From Agromyces soli (GTDB lineage: Bacteria; Actinomycetota; Actinomycetes; Actinomycetales; Microbacteriaceae), in assembly GCF_022811605.1 (NCBI RefSeq), contig NZ_CP094533.1:744001-808000 (forward strand): DNA of 64,000 nt, read 5' to 3'. The translations under genes were made by a program, and so were the position numbers. Under the pieces are notes generated by a model. The model had not been told where the DNA came from and did no database searches. It saw only the letters and a list, made by a program, of their open reading frames with translations. Positions 41,405 through 50,123 of the stretch are shown piece by piece (the stretch's first letter is position 1; every line of letters begins with the position of its first letter).

Positions 41405-42301
41405 ATGACAGGCGGCATCCCCATCGAGGTCTCGGGACTCGGCAAGCGGTTCGGCCAGGTCGCCGCGGTCGATGATCTGAGCTTCACCGTGCGCCCGGGC
41501 GTCGTGACGGGCTTCCTCGGCCCGAACGGCGCGGGCAAGACGACCACCCTGCGCATGCTGCTCGGCCTCGTTCGTGCCGATTCCGGCACCGCGACCTTCG
41601 GCGGCACGCCGTACGCGAAGCTCGAGCGCCCGCTCGAGACCGTGGGAGCCGCGCTCGACGCCAGCTTCCACCCCGGCCGTACCGGGCGCGACCACCTGCG
41701 CGTCTACGCGACCGCCGCGGGACTCCCCCGCCAACGGATCGACGCCGTGCTCGAGCAGGTCGGCATGAGCGAGTACGCCGGCCGACGTGTCGGCGGCTAC
41801 TCCCTCGGCATGCGCCAGCGCCTCTCGCTCGCGACCGCCCTGCTCGGCGATCCGGGCGTGCTGGTGCTCGACGAGCCGATCAACGGTCTCGACCCCGAGG
41901 GCATCCGCTGGATCCGCGGCTTCCTGCAGCAGCTCGCCGCCGACGGCCGCACGGTGCTGATCAGCTCGCACCTGCTGAGCGAGGTGCAGCAGTCGGTCGA
42001 CGAGGTCGTCATCATCGCGCGCGGCAAGCTCATGCGCACCGGCACGCTCGCGAGCCTGGAGCTCGACCGCGCGCCGCGCACCATCGTCGACTCGCCCGAC
42101 CGGCCGGCGCTCGCGGCCGCGCTCGGGGCAGCGGGCCTGGCCTACGCCGAGGGCCGCAACGGCTTCATCGTCGACGAGCCGGAACCGGGTCGGGTCGGGC
42201 ACGCCGCGTTCGTCGGCGGGGTGGAGCTCTCGGAGCTGCACCGCATGAAGTCCGAGCTCGAGGACGCCTTCCTCGCGCTCGTCGGCGAGGGTGAGGGGTG
42301 A
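41405..42301 (+). CDS. ABC-2 exporter ATP-binding protein
   Basis: A 298-residue ATPase of the CcmA/bacitracin-exporter type: Walker A GPNGAGKTT, signature YSLGMRQRLSLATALLG, Walker B VLVLDEPINGLDPEG and H-loop SSHLLSE. The C-terminal 70 residues are a variable regulatory part. GAGGAG precedes the ATG. It overlaps the permease gene by 4 nt, forming a two-gene exporter of unknown substrate. Confidence 0.92.
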   Translation: MTGGIPIEVSGLGKRFGQVAAVDDLSFTVRPGVVTGFLGPNGAGKTTTLRMLLGLVRADSGTATFGGTPYAKLERPLETVGAALDASFHPGRTGRDHLRVYATAAGLPRQRIDAVLEQVGMSEYAGRRVGGYSLGMRQRLSLATALLGDPGVLVLDEPINGLDPEGIRWIRGFLQQLAADGRTVLISSHLLSEVQQSVDEVVIIARGKLMRTGTLASLELDRAPRTIVDSPDRPALAAALGAAGLAYAEGRNGFIVDEPEPGRVGHAAFVGGVELSELHRMKSELEDAFLALVGEGEG

Positions 42302-43131
42302 ACGGCATGCGCGTCCTGGCATCCGAGTTCCTGAAGGTCACGACCACGCGCATGTGGTGGCTGCTCGCCATCATCATGTTCGCCTACCTCGCATTCATCG
42401 CAGGGGGCCTGGCGGCGCTCTTCGGCTTCACCATCGCGAACCCCGACGCCGCCGCAGCGACCGGCGCGTCGGCGCCGTCGCTCGGCGACATGCCGCTGGC
42501 GCCGCTCGTCTACAGCTTCGCGACCTCGATGGGCTACGTCTTCGCGGTGATCATCGGCGTGCTCGCGGTGACCGGCGAGTTCCGGCACCGCACGCTGACG
42601 GCGACGTTCCTCGCGACGCCGCAGCGCACCACGGTGCTCGGGGCGAAGCTCCTCGCGCAGCTGCCGATCGGCGCCGGGTTCGGTGTGATCGCGTTCCTCG
42701 CCTCGGTCGGGGCGGGGGCGGCGATGCTCGCCGTCTTCGGGCTCGACACGATGCTCGACCAGAGCGACACCTGGGCGATGATCGGCCGCGGCATCCTGGC
42801 GATGGCGCTGTGGGCCGCGATCGGCGCGGCGCTCGGCTCGGTCGTGCCGAACCAGGTCGCGGCGATCGTCATCGTGCTCGCCTTCACCCAGTTCGTCGAG
42901 CCGCTGCTGCGCCTCGCGACCTCCTTCTCCGACGCGACCGCCGCCATCGGCAAGTTCCTGCCCGGCTCGGCGAGCGATTCCCTCGTCGGCGCCTCGTTCT
43001 ACGCGCTGGCGACGCCGGGCGGCGCCGGGGAGATGCTCGTGTGGTGGCAGGGCGGCCTCGTGCTGCTCGGCATCGCCGTCGTGCTCGCCGTGATCGGCGG
43101 GGCCACGAGCTGGCGCCGCGACGTGTCCTGA
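42298..43131 (+). CDS. ABC-2 exporter permease
   Basis: A 277-residue membrane protein with six hydrophobic segments; the N-terminal SEFLKVTTTRMWWLLAI and the later GVLAVTGEFRHRTLTATFLATP are typical of bacitracin-resistance-type ABC-2 permeases. The GTG start overlaps the ATPase stop (GTGA). It is convergent with the large signalling operon. Confidence 0.9.
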   Translation: MNGMRVLASEFLKVTTTRMWWLLAIIMFAYLAFIAGGLAALFGFTIANPDAAAATGASAPSLGDMPLAPLVYSFATSMGYVFAVIIGVLAVTGEFRHRTLTATFLATPQRTTVLGAKLLAQLPIGAGFGVIAFLASVGAGAAMLAVFGLDTMLDQSDTWAMIGRGILAMALWAAIGAALGSVVPNQVAAIVIVLAFTQFVEPLLRLATSFSDATAAIGKFLPGSASDSLVGASFYALATPGGAGEMLVWWQGGLVLLGIAVVLAVIGGATSWRRDVS

Positions 43132-43203
43132 CCACGGCAGGATGCCGCGCCGGGCGTCGTCCTGAGCGGCGCCTGCACCGAGGCTCGCGAGCCGCGGCGC
43201 GCG

Positions 43204-43863
43204 TCAGCCGAAGAGCGACCGCCAGAGGATCGAACCGACGGCGATGAGGCCGGCGAGCCCGAGCGCCCCGGCGACCACGACGGCGACGAGCGCCCCGACG
43301 GCCGAGCGTCGGCTGCGGCGGGCGACGGAGGGCAGCGGGGCGGCCGCGTCCCGGGTCGGGCCCGGGCCCTCGCCGAGTTCCGGGATCGGCATCCGCAGCG
43401 GCTCGCCGGTGCGGGCCGGATAGCGGTCGAGCACGCCGACGCCCGGACCCTGCTCGGCGGTGCGCAGCACCTCGTCCGAGACCGGCGCGGGCGCGGGCTC
43501 ACGACGACGGCGACGCCGGTCCGGAGTCTTCAGCACGGGTTCCGCGGGGGTCACGACCGCTTCGGCCGCCGTGCCGGGCTCGGCGCGCTCGGCGGCCTCG
43601 GCGCGCTCGGCCGAGGCGCCGCGGTCGACGACACGGGTCTCGTCGACTTCGCCGCCGCCCGTGCGGTCGACGACGACGGTCGCCTCCTCGGGCCGGTCGG
43701 CCGTGTCGGCATCGGCCGGGTCCCAGTCCGGTTCCGGTTCGAGCGAGGCGCCGGCGAGGCGCTCGGCGGTGCGCTCGACGATGACGGTCGCGTCCTCGAC
43801 CTCGTCGTGCGCGTCGACGCCGCCGAGCGGAGTCGCCTCGCTCCGTGCGCGCTCCTCGCTCAC
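43204..43863 (-). CDS. Tail-anchored protein with repeated threonine motifs, last gene of the kinase/MoxR operon
   Basis: A 219-residue protein of no family I recognise. The N-terminal half is acidic and contains three similar motifs: EDATVIVERT (Thr26), EEATVVVDRT (Thr62) and DETRVVDRG (Thr76). These resemble phosphothreonine sites read by FHA domains and recur in the FHA protein of the same operon. A basic RRRRRR cluster follows near residue 107, and a single C-terminal transmembrane helix (about residues 187-212) leaves almost no outside residues. The GTG start overlaps the PP2C stop by 4 nt. A kinase substrate and membrane docking protein is a reasonable inference. Confidence 0.7.
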   Translation of the reverse strand: MSEERARSEATPLGGVDAHDEVEDATVIVERTAERLAGASLEPEPDWDPADADTADRPEEATVVVDRTGGGEVDETRVVDRGASAERAEAAERAEPGTAAEAVVTPAEPVLKTPDRRRRRREPAPAPVSDEVLRTAEQGPGVGVLDRYPARTGEPLRMPIPELGEGPGPTRDAAAPLPSVARRSRRSAVGALVAVVVAGALGLAGLIAVGSILWRSLFG

Positions 43864-44696
43864 GAGGCCGCCCGACGCACCGGGATCGTCGTGTGGTCGT
43901 CGGCCTCCTCGCCGTCCGCCGCGGGGCGGATCGAGGTGGTGCCGTCGCCGAGTTCCTCGATGCCGCCGGAGATGACGTCGACGACGACGACCGTGATGTT
44001 GTCGCGGCCGCCCGCCTGTCGGGCGCGCTGCACGAGCGCCTGCGCGGCGGATTCGGGCCGACCGCTCATGGTCAGCGTCGCCCGGATGCCCTCGTCGCTC
44101 ACCTCGGCGGTGAGCCCGTCGGAGCAGAGCAGCAGCCGCTCGCCGTTCACGACGGGCAGCAGCCAGCTGTCCGCGGTGCTGTCCGGGGCGCCGATCGCCC
44201 GGGTGATGACGTTGCGGCGGTCGAAGCTCGCGAGGTCCTCGCGCCTCATGGCGCCGCGGTCGATGAGCTCCTGACCGAGGGAGTGGTCGACGGTGAGCTG
44301 CTCCAGCTCCGTGCCGTGGTGCCGGTAGACGCGCGAGTCGCCGACGTTGAACACGAGCCACGCGGGCTCGCCCTCGTCCTCGATGAGCACGACGCCCGTC
44401 ACCGTGCTGCCCGCGCCCCGGTCGGTCTCGGCGGCCACCTTCGCGACCTCGTCCGCGGCCGCGGTCAGCGCGTCGCGCACGGCGCCCACGGTCGCAGCGG
44501 GCCGGCCGGCCACGTGGCGACGGAACGCCTCCACGACGGCGGCGCTCGCCCGGTCGCCCGCCTCGTACCCGCCCATCCCGTCGGCGACGAGGAAGACCGG
44601 CCACTCGGCGAGGGCGGAGTCCTCGTTCGCGCGTCGGACGAGGCCGACGTCGGTGGCGACGGCGGCGGCGACGGTGACGGCGTGCGGGTCGGTCAT
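43860..44696 (-). CDS. PP2C-type Ser/Thr protein phosphatase
   Basis: A 278-residue PPM phosphatase with all metal-binding segments: VRRANEDSALAEW, FLVADGMGGYEAGDRAS, LLLCSDGLTAEVSDE and GGRDNITVVVVD. It removes phosphate from Ser/Thr proteins in the cytoplasm and should oppose the operon's kinase. It overlaps the FHA gene by 4 nt upstream and the small tail-anchored gene by 4 nt downstream. It has no transmembrane segment, unlike PstP. Confidence 0.93.
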   Translation of the reverse strand: MTDPHAVTVAAAVATDVGLVRRANEDSALAEWPVFLVADGMGGYEAGDRASAAVVEAFRRHVAGRPAATVGAVRDALTAAADEVAKVAAETDRGAGSTVTGVVLIEDEGEPAWLVFNVGDSRVYRHHGTELEQLTVDHSLGQELIDRGAMRREDLASFDRRNVITRAIGAPDSTADSWLLPVVNGERLLLCSDGLTAEVSDEGIRATLTMSGRPESAAQALVQRARQAGGRDNITVVVVDVISGGIEELGDGTTSIRPAADGEEADDHTTIPVRRAAS

Positions 44697-46192
44697 ACGG
44701 GGCCGGTCCTCTCGGCCTCGGCGCGAAGGATCCGCAGGCCCAGCGTGCCGAGCACGAGCCGTTCGGCGACCGGCGTCGGGACGCCGGGGTCGATGAGCTG
44801 CTCCTCGCCGAAGCGGTCGGGCACGAGGACGCCGTTCGTCGAACCGAGATCGACGACGGTCCACTGCTCGCCGTCGCGGCGCAGCTCGGCGTGCGTCTTC
44901 GAGAGCGTGCGGCTGGAGTCGGGCACGATGAGCCGCTGCTCGCCGTCGCCGACCTGGCGCGGGTTGCGGCCGAGCACGACGAGCGCGGCGTCGAGGGGCA
45001 GGCGGGCGCCCTCATCGGTGACGAGGATCCAGGTGATGCGCGGGCGCCGCTCGACGACGACGGTGCGGTCGATCGGGTCCTCTTCGGCCGGGGCGACCAT
45101 GATGGTGGCCGCGTCGGCGATCTCGTCGTCGGCCGGCGGGCTGAAGGCCGGCTCGGCCCGGGCGGATGCCGCGAACGCGGAGGCTGCTCCCGCGAACATC
45201 GAGGCCGAGTCGGCGAAGGCGGAGGCGGACTCCACGAAGGCCGGCCCGGGCGGCATCGGCTCGATGCGGTTCGGCTCGGCGGGCGGGGCGGGCGCGGCCG
45301 GGGCGGGCGCGGCCGGGGCGGGCGCGGCCGGCGACGCGGCCGGCGCGACGGGAGCCGCCGGCGGCGCAGCGGGCGCAGCGGGCGCAGCGGGCGGCGCGAA
45401 CGCCGGAGCGGCGGGCGGCGCCGCCGGAGCAGGCGGCTGCACCGGGGCGGCGGGCTGCGCGACGGGCGCGGCCGGCTGCTGCGGCGGCGGAGCCGGCGGC
45501 AGCGTGCCGCCGGCGGGCGGAGCGACGGGCGGCACGGCGAAGCTCGGCGGCACGATGGGTGCGGCGGCCGGAGCCGCGGGGGCCGGGCGGGCGGTCGCCG
45601 GCGCGGGCGCCGAGAACGGCGCGTGCGCGGGAGCCTGCCCCGATGCACCGTGTCCCGGTGCACCGGCCACGAAGGGCTCCTGCGACGGCAGGAACGCGGA
45701 GCCCTGCGGGGCGACGGGCGGGATGGCGCCTGGCTGGCCCGCCGCGAGCGGCCCCTGGGCGACGGGCGAGGGTCCGGTGTTCGTGCCGAACGGCTTCGGC
45801 AACCGCCCGCGCTCGGGATCGGGCGCGGCGCCGAGGGCCAGCATCGTCGCCCACACCGGGGGCAGCAGGATGCCGACGACCGTCGTGCCGACCCCGCGCC
45901 AGCACTGCGTCGTCACCCGGTGCACCGCGAGGATGCGGAAGTACAGCCCGACGAGCTGCACGATCGGCACGTACAGCAGGATGGCCGCCCACTTGGGCTG
46001 CCCGCCGAGGCCGAAGAGCTGCATCTCGTTGTAGACCGGCACCCACGCCGACCAGGCGGGAAGGCCGAACTTCTGGAAGACGCGGGCGAGCATCGCGGCG
46101 TACCAGACGTAGAGTCCGAGCGCGACGACGAACCAGACCAGCGTCGTCACGAGCATGACGACGGCGAACTGCTGGGAATCGGCGGGGGTCAT
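44693..46192 (-). CDS. DUF5684 membrane domain - Pro/Ala linker - FHA domain protein
   Basis: A 499-residue protein. Residues 1-115 have three transmembrane helices and match the DUF5684 pattern (FGLPAWSAWVPVYNEMQLF). Residues about 130-340 are a Pro/Ala-rich low-complexity linker. Residues about 360-380 carry two threonine motifs (AATIMVAP, DRTVVVERR). Residues about 388-490 are an FHA domain with the phosphothreonine contacts LGRNP, SRTLSKTHAEL and DLGSTNG. It should be the membrane-bound reader of phosphorylation by the operon's kinase. The ATG overlaps the stop of the upstream transglutaminase-like gene. Confidence 0.88.
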   Translation of the reverse strand: MTPADSQQFAVVMLVTTLVWFVVALGLYVWYAAMLARVFQKFGLPAWSAWVPVYNEMQLFGLGGQPKWAAILLYVPIVQLVGLYFRILAVHRVTTQCWRGVGTTVVGILLPPVWATMLALGAAPDPERGRLPKPFGTNTGPSPVAQGPLAAGQPGAIPPVAPQGSAFLPSQEPFVAGAPGHGASGQAPAHAPFSAPAPATARPAPAAPAAAPIVPPSFAVPPVAPPAGGTLPPAPPPQQPAAPVAQPAAPVQPPAPAAPPAAPAFAPPAAPAAPAAPPAAPVAPAASPAAPAPAAPAPAAPAPPAEPNRIEPMPPGPAFVESASAFADSASMFAGAASAFAASARAEPAFSPPADDEIADAATIMVAPAEEDPIDRTVVVERRPRITWILVTDEGARLPLDAALVVLGRNPRQVGDGEQRLIVPDSSRTLSKTHAELRRDGEQWTVVDLGSTNGVLVPDRFGEEQLIDPGVPTPVAERLVLGTLGLRILRAEAERTGPV

Positions 46193-48738
46193 CTGGCGGG
46201 CTCCTCCGTGAGAACACGTGCGGGTCGGATTGTACGCAGGAATGACGCGAACGACAGCATCACGCCGAGACGGCGGGGGGCGCCGTCTCGGCCGCGCAGG
46301 GCCTCGGTCTCCTGGTCGACGATGGCCCACGCGGCATCCGCGTCGGCCGGGCTCGGCGGGTCGCCGGCGAAGACGGCCCGCTCGACGAGCGCGGCGAGCG
46401 CGGCGGCGGCCGGCCGGCCGCTGGCCCGCGCGGTCGCCGAGCGGGTGCCGGCCTCGCCACTCAGGACCCCCTCGTCGACGTAGCGGTCGACGAGCTCGTC
46501 CCAGGCGCCGACGATCCGGACCTCGGGCGCGGGCTCGCGTCGGCGCGCGGCGCGGCGCCAGCGCTTCGCCGCCAGCAGCACGAGCACCGGCAGGAGCAGG
46601 CAGAGCAGGGCCGCGAGCCCGAGGCCCGTCCACTTCAGCACGGCGAAGAGCAGGGACAGGTCCGGCCCGCCCTCCTCGACGGGCGCCGCCTCCGATTCAC
46701 TGGCGTCGCTCTGCGCGGGCGGCGGGTCGAGCGTGTCGGTGTCGGGGCGCTCGGGGCGGGTGGGATGCTGCGGCAGCTGCTCGCCCTCCTTGATGAAGCT
46801 CGGCGCCACCTCGTGCTGCGGCGTGACGTCCACCGTCGCCCAGTCGCCGTTCGGCGAGCGCACCTCGACCCAGGCGGCGAGCGCACCGCCCGGGCAGACC
46901 TCGGTGCAGCGCTCGACGCCGTCGACCTCCTCGGCGCCCGCGAGCCGAAAGCCGAGCACGACCCGCGACTCGAAGCCGAGGTAGCGGGCGAGCAGCGCGA
47001 CGGCGGCGGCGAACTGCTCGTCGTCGCCGACGCCGGCGACGAGCTCGGCGTCGCCGGCCTGCTCCCCCGCGAGCCGTTGCTGATCCACGAGCTGCGTGAA
47101 CAGGGCCTCGACCCGCGCCGTCGAGTGGCCGGAGTAGCTCGGCAGGAACGCGTAGCCGGAGCCCATCCGCTCGATCCAACCGGCCGCCGCCTCGCCGTCG
47201 CCGGCCGCGTGGCTGAGGTACCCGCGCGCCCGAAGCCGTTCCGCGAGGGTCGCGAGGCCCTCGGCGGACCGTGGCTGCGCCTGCAGCTCGGCCCAGGCGG
47301 TGAGCGCGGGATAGCGCTCCTCGTCGATGCCCGACTGCGTCGCCGGGCTGCCGAGCGTCTCGAGGCCGCGGAGCTCGTCGGCGTCCGCGACGACGCGGTA
47401 GCGGTCGCCGGCGATGAGGCCGCGCTCGGCGTCGCGCCCCGTGGCGCCCGGGAGCGGAGCGATCGTGATCGCGGTGGCGCCGTCGGCCGAGCGGTGGAAG
47501 CCGTCCTCGAGCGCGACGGCGCGGGGGCCGGAGAAGTCGGGTGCGGCCTGCAGCCCGGCGGGCGCCGGCACCCAGAGCCCGCGGTAGCCGTCGCCGACGG
47601 TCAGCTCGAACTCGGCGTCGCCCGCTCCCGCGGCGCGGGGCAGGCGGGTGAAGCGGGTGCTCGGGTCGGCGGGGTCCGCCGCGACCTGGAACACCTCGCC
47701 GTCGAACTCGTCGAGGGTCGCGATGCGCACCCGTTCGACGCCCGTCGTCTCGCCGTCGAGCTCGAGCCAGGGCTCGTCGATGCGCTCGCTCGTGAAGGCG
47801 GCTCGGTAGCCGGACAGCGGCGACGGCGCCTGCCGCACGGCGAGCTCGGGCTCGATGCGGTCGCGCAGCGCGCTGCGGTCGGCGAGCTCCGCGGCGGCGG
47901 GCGCGACGGCGGCGCCGGCGATGAGCGCGACGGCGACGAGCCCCGCGGCGACCGCACGGCGTCGCACCGCGACCCAGCCGGAGAGCCCGGCCCGCTGCAC
48001 GGTGCCGGCGGTGGCCCGCTGCAGGGCGATCCGGCGTGCGGAGCGCGAGCGGAGCAGCAGCCAGCCGACCGCGGCGAGCAGTCCGCCGACGCCGACGAGG
48101 AGCTCCCTGGGCGCCGGCACCTGCACGGGGCCGAGCACGAGCGGGGCGCTCAGCGCGCTCGAGCCGAAGACGATGCCGAACGCCGTCATGCCGAAGCCGA
48201 CGAGCACCGCGAGCGGCGACCAGCCGCGATCGGGCAGGACGAGCAGTCCACCGACGAGCGAGCCGAGCAGGATGACGAGCAGGAACGGCACGAGCACCGC
48301 CTGGTACTCGCCGAGCGGCAGCGCGAGGGTGAGCAGCTGCTTCCAGCCGACGATCACGCCGACGAAGCCGTCGCGGACGCCCTCGACGATGCGCAGCGGG
48401 CTGCCGAGCGCCGAGGGGATGGCCACGGGGACCACGACGAGCGCGTAGCCGACGACGGCGAACGCGGCGACGAGCAGCGCGCCGACGACGCCGCGCCAGC
48501 GCAGCAGCCGGGCGACGACCGCGAGACCGAGGCCGAGCACGAGGCCGACGGCGGCGACGACGATCATGCGCGGGGAGCCGTAGACCGGCCACGCCGCGAT
48601 CGTCGCCAGCACGACGGCCACGACGACGTAGCCGAGGCCGAGCAGGCTCCGCTCGTCGAAGGGCGAGGGGCCGCGATCGAAGCGCTCGGGCCGGTCGGCG
48701 CGACGGCCGCGGGCCGGCACGGCCTCCTGCGCGCTCAT
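46189..48738 (-). CDS. TgpA-like transglutaminase-fold membrane protein lacking catalytic residues
   Basis: An 849-residue protein: about seven N-terminal helices (residues 35-270), a large outside region with the transglutaminase core (about residues 500-650), one C-terminal helix (about residues 700-735) and a cytoplasmic tail. The core aligns with TgpA, but the nucleophile Cys is Asp573 (GDDEQFAAAVALLARYLG) and the His is Ala621 (ALAAWVEV); only Asp637 (TVDVTP) remains. It is therefore predicted to be a pseudoenzyme acting by binding. The ATG at 48738 overlaps the DUF58 stop by 4 nt. Confidence 0.88.
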   Translation of the reverse strand: MSAQEAVPARGRRADRPERFDRGPSPFDERSLLGLGYVVVAVVLATIAAWPVYGSPRMIVVAAVGLVLGLGLAVVARLLRWRGVVGALLVAAFAVVGYALVVVPVAIPSALGSPLRIVEGVRDGFVGVIVGWKQLLTLALPLGEYQAVLVPFLLVILLGSLVGGLLVLPDRGWSPLAVLVGFGMTAFGIVFGSSALSAPLVLGPVQVPAPRELLVGVGGLLAAVGWLLLRSRSARRIALQRATAGTVQRAGLSGWVAVRRRAVAAGLVAVALIAGAAVAPAAAELADRSALRDRIEPELAVRQAPSPLSGYRAAFTSERIDEPWLELDGETTGVERVRIATLDEFDGEVFQVAADPADPSTRFTRLPRAAGAGDAEFELTVGDGYRGLWVPAPAGLQAAPDFSGPRAVALEDGFHRSADGATAITIAPLPGATGRDAERGLIAGDRYRVVADADELRGLETLGSPATQSGIDEERYPALTAWAELQAQPRSAEGLATLAERLRARGYLSHAAGDGEAAAGWIERMGSGYAFLPSYSGHSTARVEALFTQLVDQQRLAGEQAGDAELVAGVGDDEQFAAAVALLARYLGFESRVVLGFRLAGAEEVDGVERCTEVCPGGALAAWVEVRSPNGDWATVDVTPQHEVAPSFIKEGEQLPQHPTRPERPDTDTLDPPPAQSDASESEAAPVEEGGPDLSLLFAVLKWTGLGLAALLCLLLPVLVLLAAKRWRRAARRREPAPEVRIVGAWDELVDRYVDEGVLSGEAGTRSATARASGRPAAAALAALVERAVFAGDPPSPADADAAWAIVDQETEALRGRDGAPRRLGVMLSFASFLRTIRPARVLTEEPAR

Positions 48739-50123
48739 CGGGCCGCTCCTCTCGCGAGCAGCTGGCCGAGGTCGGCGAGCTCGGCGATCGTGAGCACGGC
48801 GAGTTCGCGCGAGCGCCGGAGTCCGGGCTCCGCGCCCGGCTCGCAGCGCACCGCGACGATCGCGATGCCGGGCGGCAGAGCCACGGCCGCGCGGCGCAGC
48901 CGAGCGGTCGGCACGTCGGCACCGGTCACGAGGTAGGCGATCGACAGATCGGCGAAGGAGCGCGCGACGAGCGCGGCGAGCGACTCGAGGCGGATGACCC
49001 GGGCGTCGGCGCCCTCGGCGGAGCCGCCCTCGATCGCGGAGCTCGCGTCGAGCAGCACGCGCGGCGAGACGGTCGGCAGGGAGCGCATGGCCTGCACGCT
49101 GCCGCGGTCGGCGGGATCGAGCTCGGCGCTCACGCCGACGAGCACGTCGCGGCCCTCGCGGACGCCCTGCACGCCGAGCGAGGCGGCGGCGCTGACGGCG
49201 AGCTCGAACTCGTCCTCGTCGCGGTAGCCGTCGAGGTCGAGGTCGAGGAGCACGGCGATGCGGGCGTGCCGGGACTCCTCGTACTGGCGCACCATGAGGG
49301 TGCCGGTGCGGGCGGTCGCCTTCCAGTGGATGTGCCGCTGCGAGTCGCCGGGCTCGTACTCGCGGACGGCGTGGAAGGAAAGGTCGGCGTCGACCAGCTG
49401 GCTCGACGGTGCGCCCTCGAGGTCGCGGATGAGTCCGGCGCTCGAGGGCGGCAGCTGCGCGGTCACGGGGTGCACGTACACGCGCTGCACCTCGGGCCAG
49501 CTGAGCTCGCGGCGGAGGATGCGCAGCGGGTCGCCGCGCGAGACCGTCATCGGTCCGACGTCGATGACGCCGCGACGCTGCGCGGCGATGACGAGCTCCT
49601 CGTGGTGGTGCGCGCCCGCGCGCAGCAGCGGCACGTGGGCCTCGACGAGGCCCCGGCCGACGGGGAGGTCGACGACGCCGGGCAGCGCCAGCCGGCGGCC
49701 CTCGTTCACCAGGTCGAGACCGCCGCGGATCTCGGAGCCCGCGACCACCCGGTCGCGGTCGAGCTCGAGCCGCACCCGGTAGTCGTGCGCGCCGAGCAGG
49801 AACGGCACGCAGGCGAGCAGCAGCACGCCGGCGATGGCCGCGACGACCCACGCCTCCATCCAGCCGAACGCCCACCCCGCGGCGACCCCGCCCACGGTGA
49901 TCGCGGCGAGCAGCACGCCCGCGGGCGACACCGTCTCGCGCACCCAGCGCACGGCTCGGCCCGCGGCATCCCCCGCGCGCCGCCAGCCGCGGCGCAGGCG
50001 CACCGCGCCGCCCGTGATGCCACCGAGACGGGTCGCCGAACGACGCGTGACGCTGGCGCCGCGCGTCGAGGTGACGGTGTCGTGGCCCGCGGGTTCGCGG
50101 AGCAGGCGTTCGGGTGCGCTCAC
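48735..50123 (-). CDS. DUF58 (VWA-like) protein
   Basis: A 462-residue protein with two helices near residues 65-110 and the DUF58 signature YEPGDSQRHIHWKATARTGT followed by MVRQYEESRHARIAVLLDLD. The metal-ion adhesion site expected in VWA folds is degenerate (DLDLDG instead of DxSxS). DUF58 proteins are the usual partners of MoxR ATPases. The GTG start overlaps the moxR stop by 4 nt. Confidence 0.92.
   Translation of the reverse strand: MSAPERLLREPAGHDTVTSTRGASVTRRSATRLGGITGGAVRLRRGWRRAGDAAGRAVRWVRETVSPAGVLLAAITVGGVAAGWAFGWMEAWVVAAIAGVLLLACVPFLLGAHDYRVRLELDRDRVVAGSEIRGGLDLVNEGRRLALPGVVDLPVGRGLVEAHVPLLRAGAHHHEELVIAAQRRGVIDVGPMTVSRGDPLRILRRELSWPEVQRVYVHPVTAQLPPSSAGLIRDLEGAPSSQLVDADLSFHAVREYEPGDSQRHIHWKATARTGTLMVRQYEESRHARIAVLLDLDLDGYRDEDEFELAVSAAASLGVQGVREGRDVLVGVSAELDPADRGSVQAMRSLPTVSPRVLLDASSAIEGGSAEGADARVIRLESLAALVARSFADLSIAYLVTGADVPTARLRRAAVALPPGIAIVAVRCEPGAEPGLRRSRELAVLTIAELADLGQLLARGAAR

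Noticed and set aside
48735-50123. DUF58 protein as a functional metal-binding VWA domain
   Set aside because: The DxSxS site is degenerate (DLDLDG), so metal-dependent ligand binding is not supported by the sequence.
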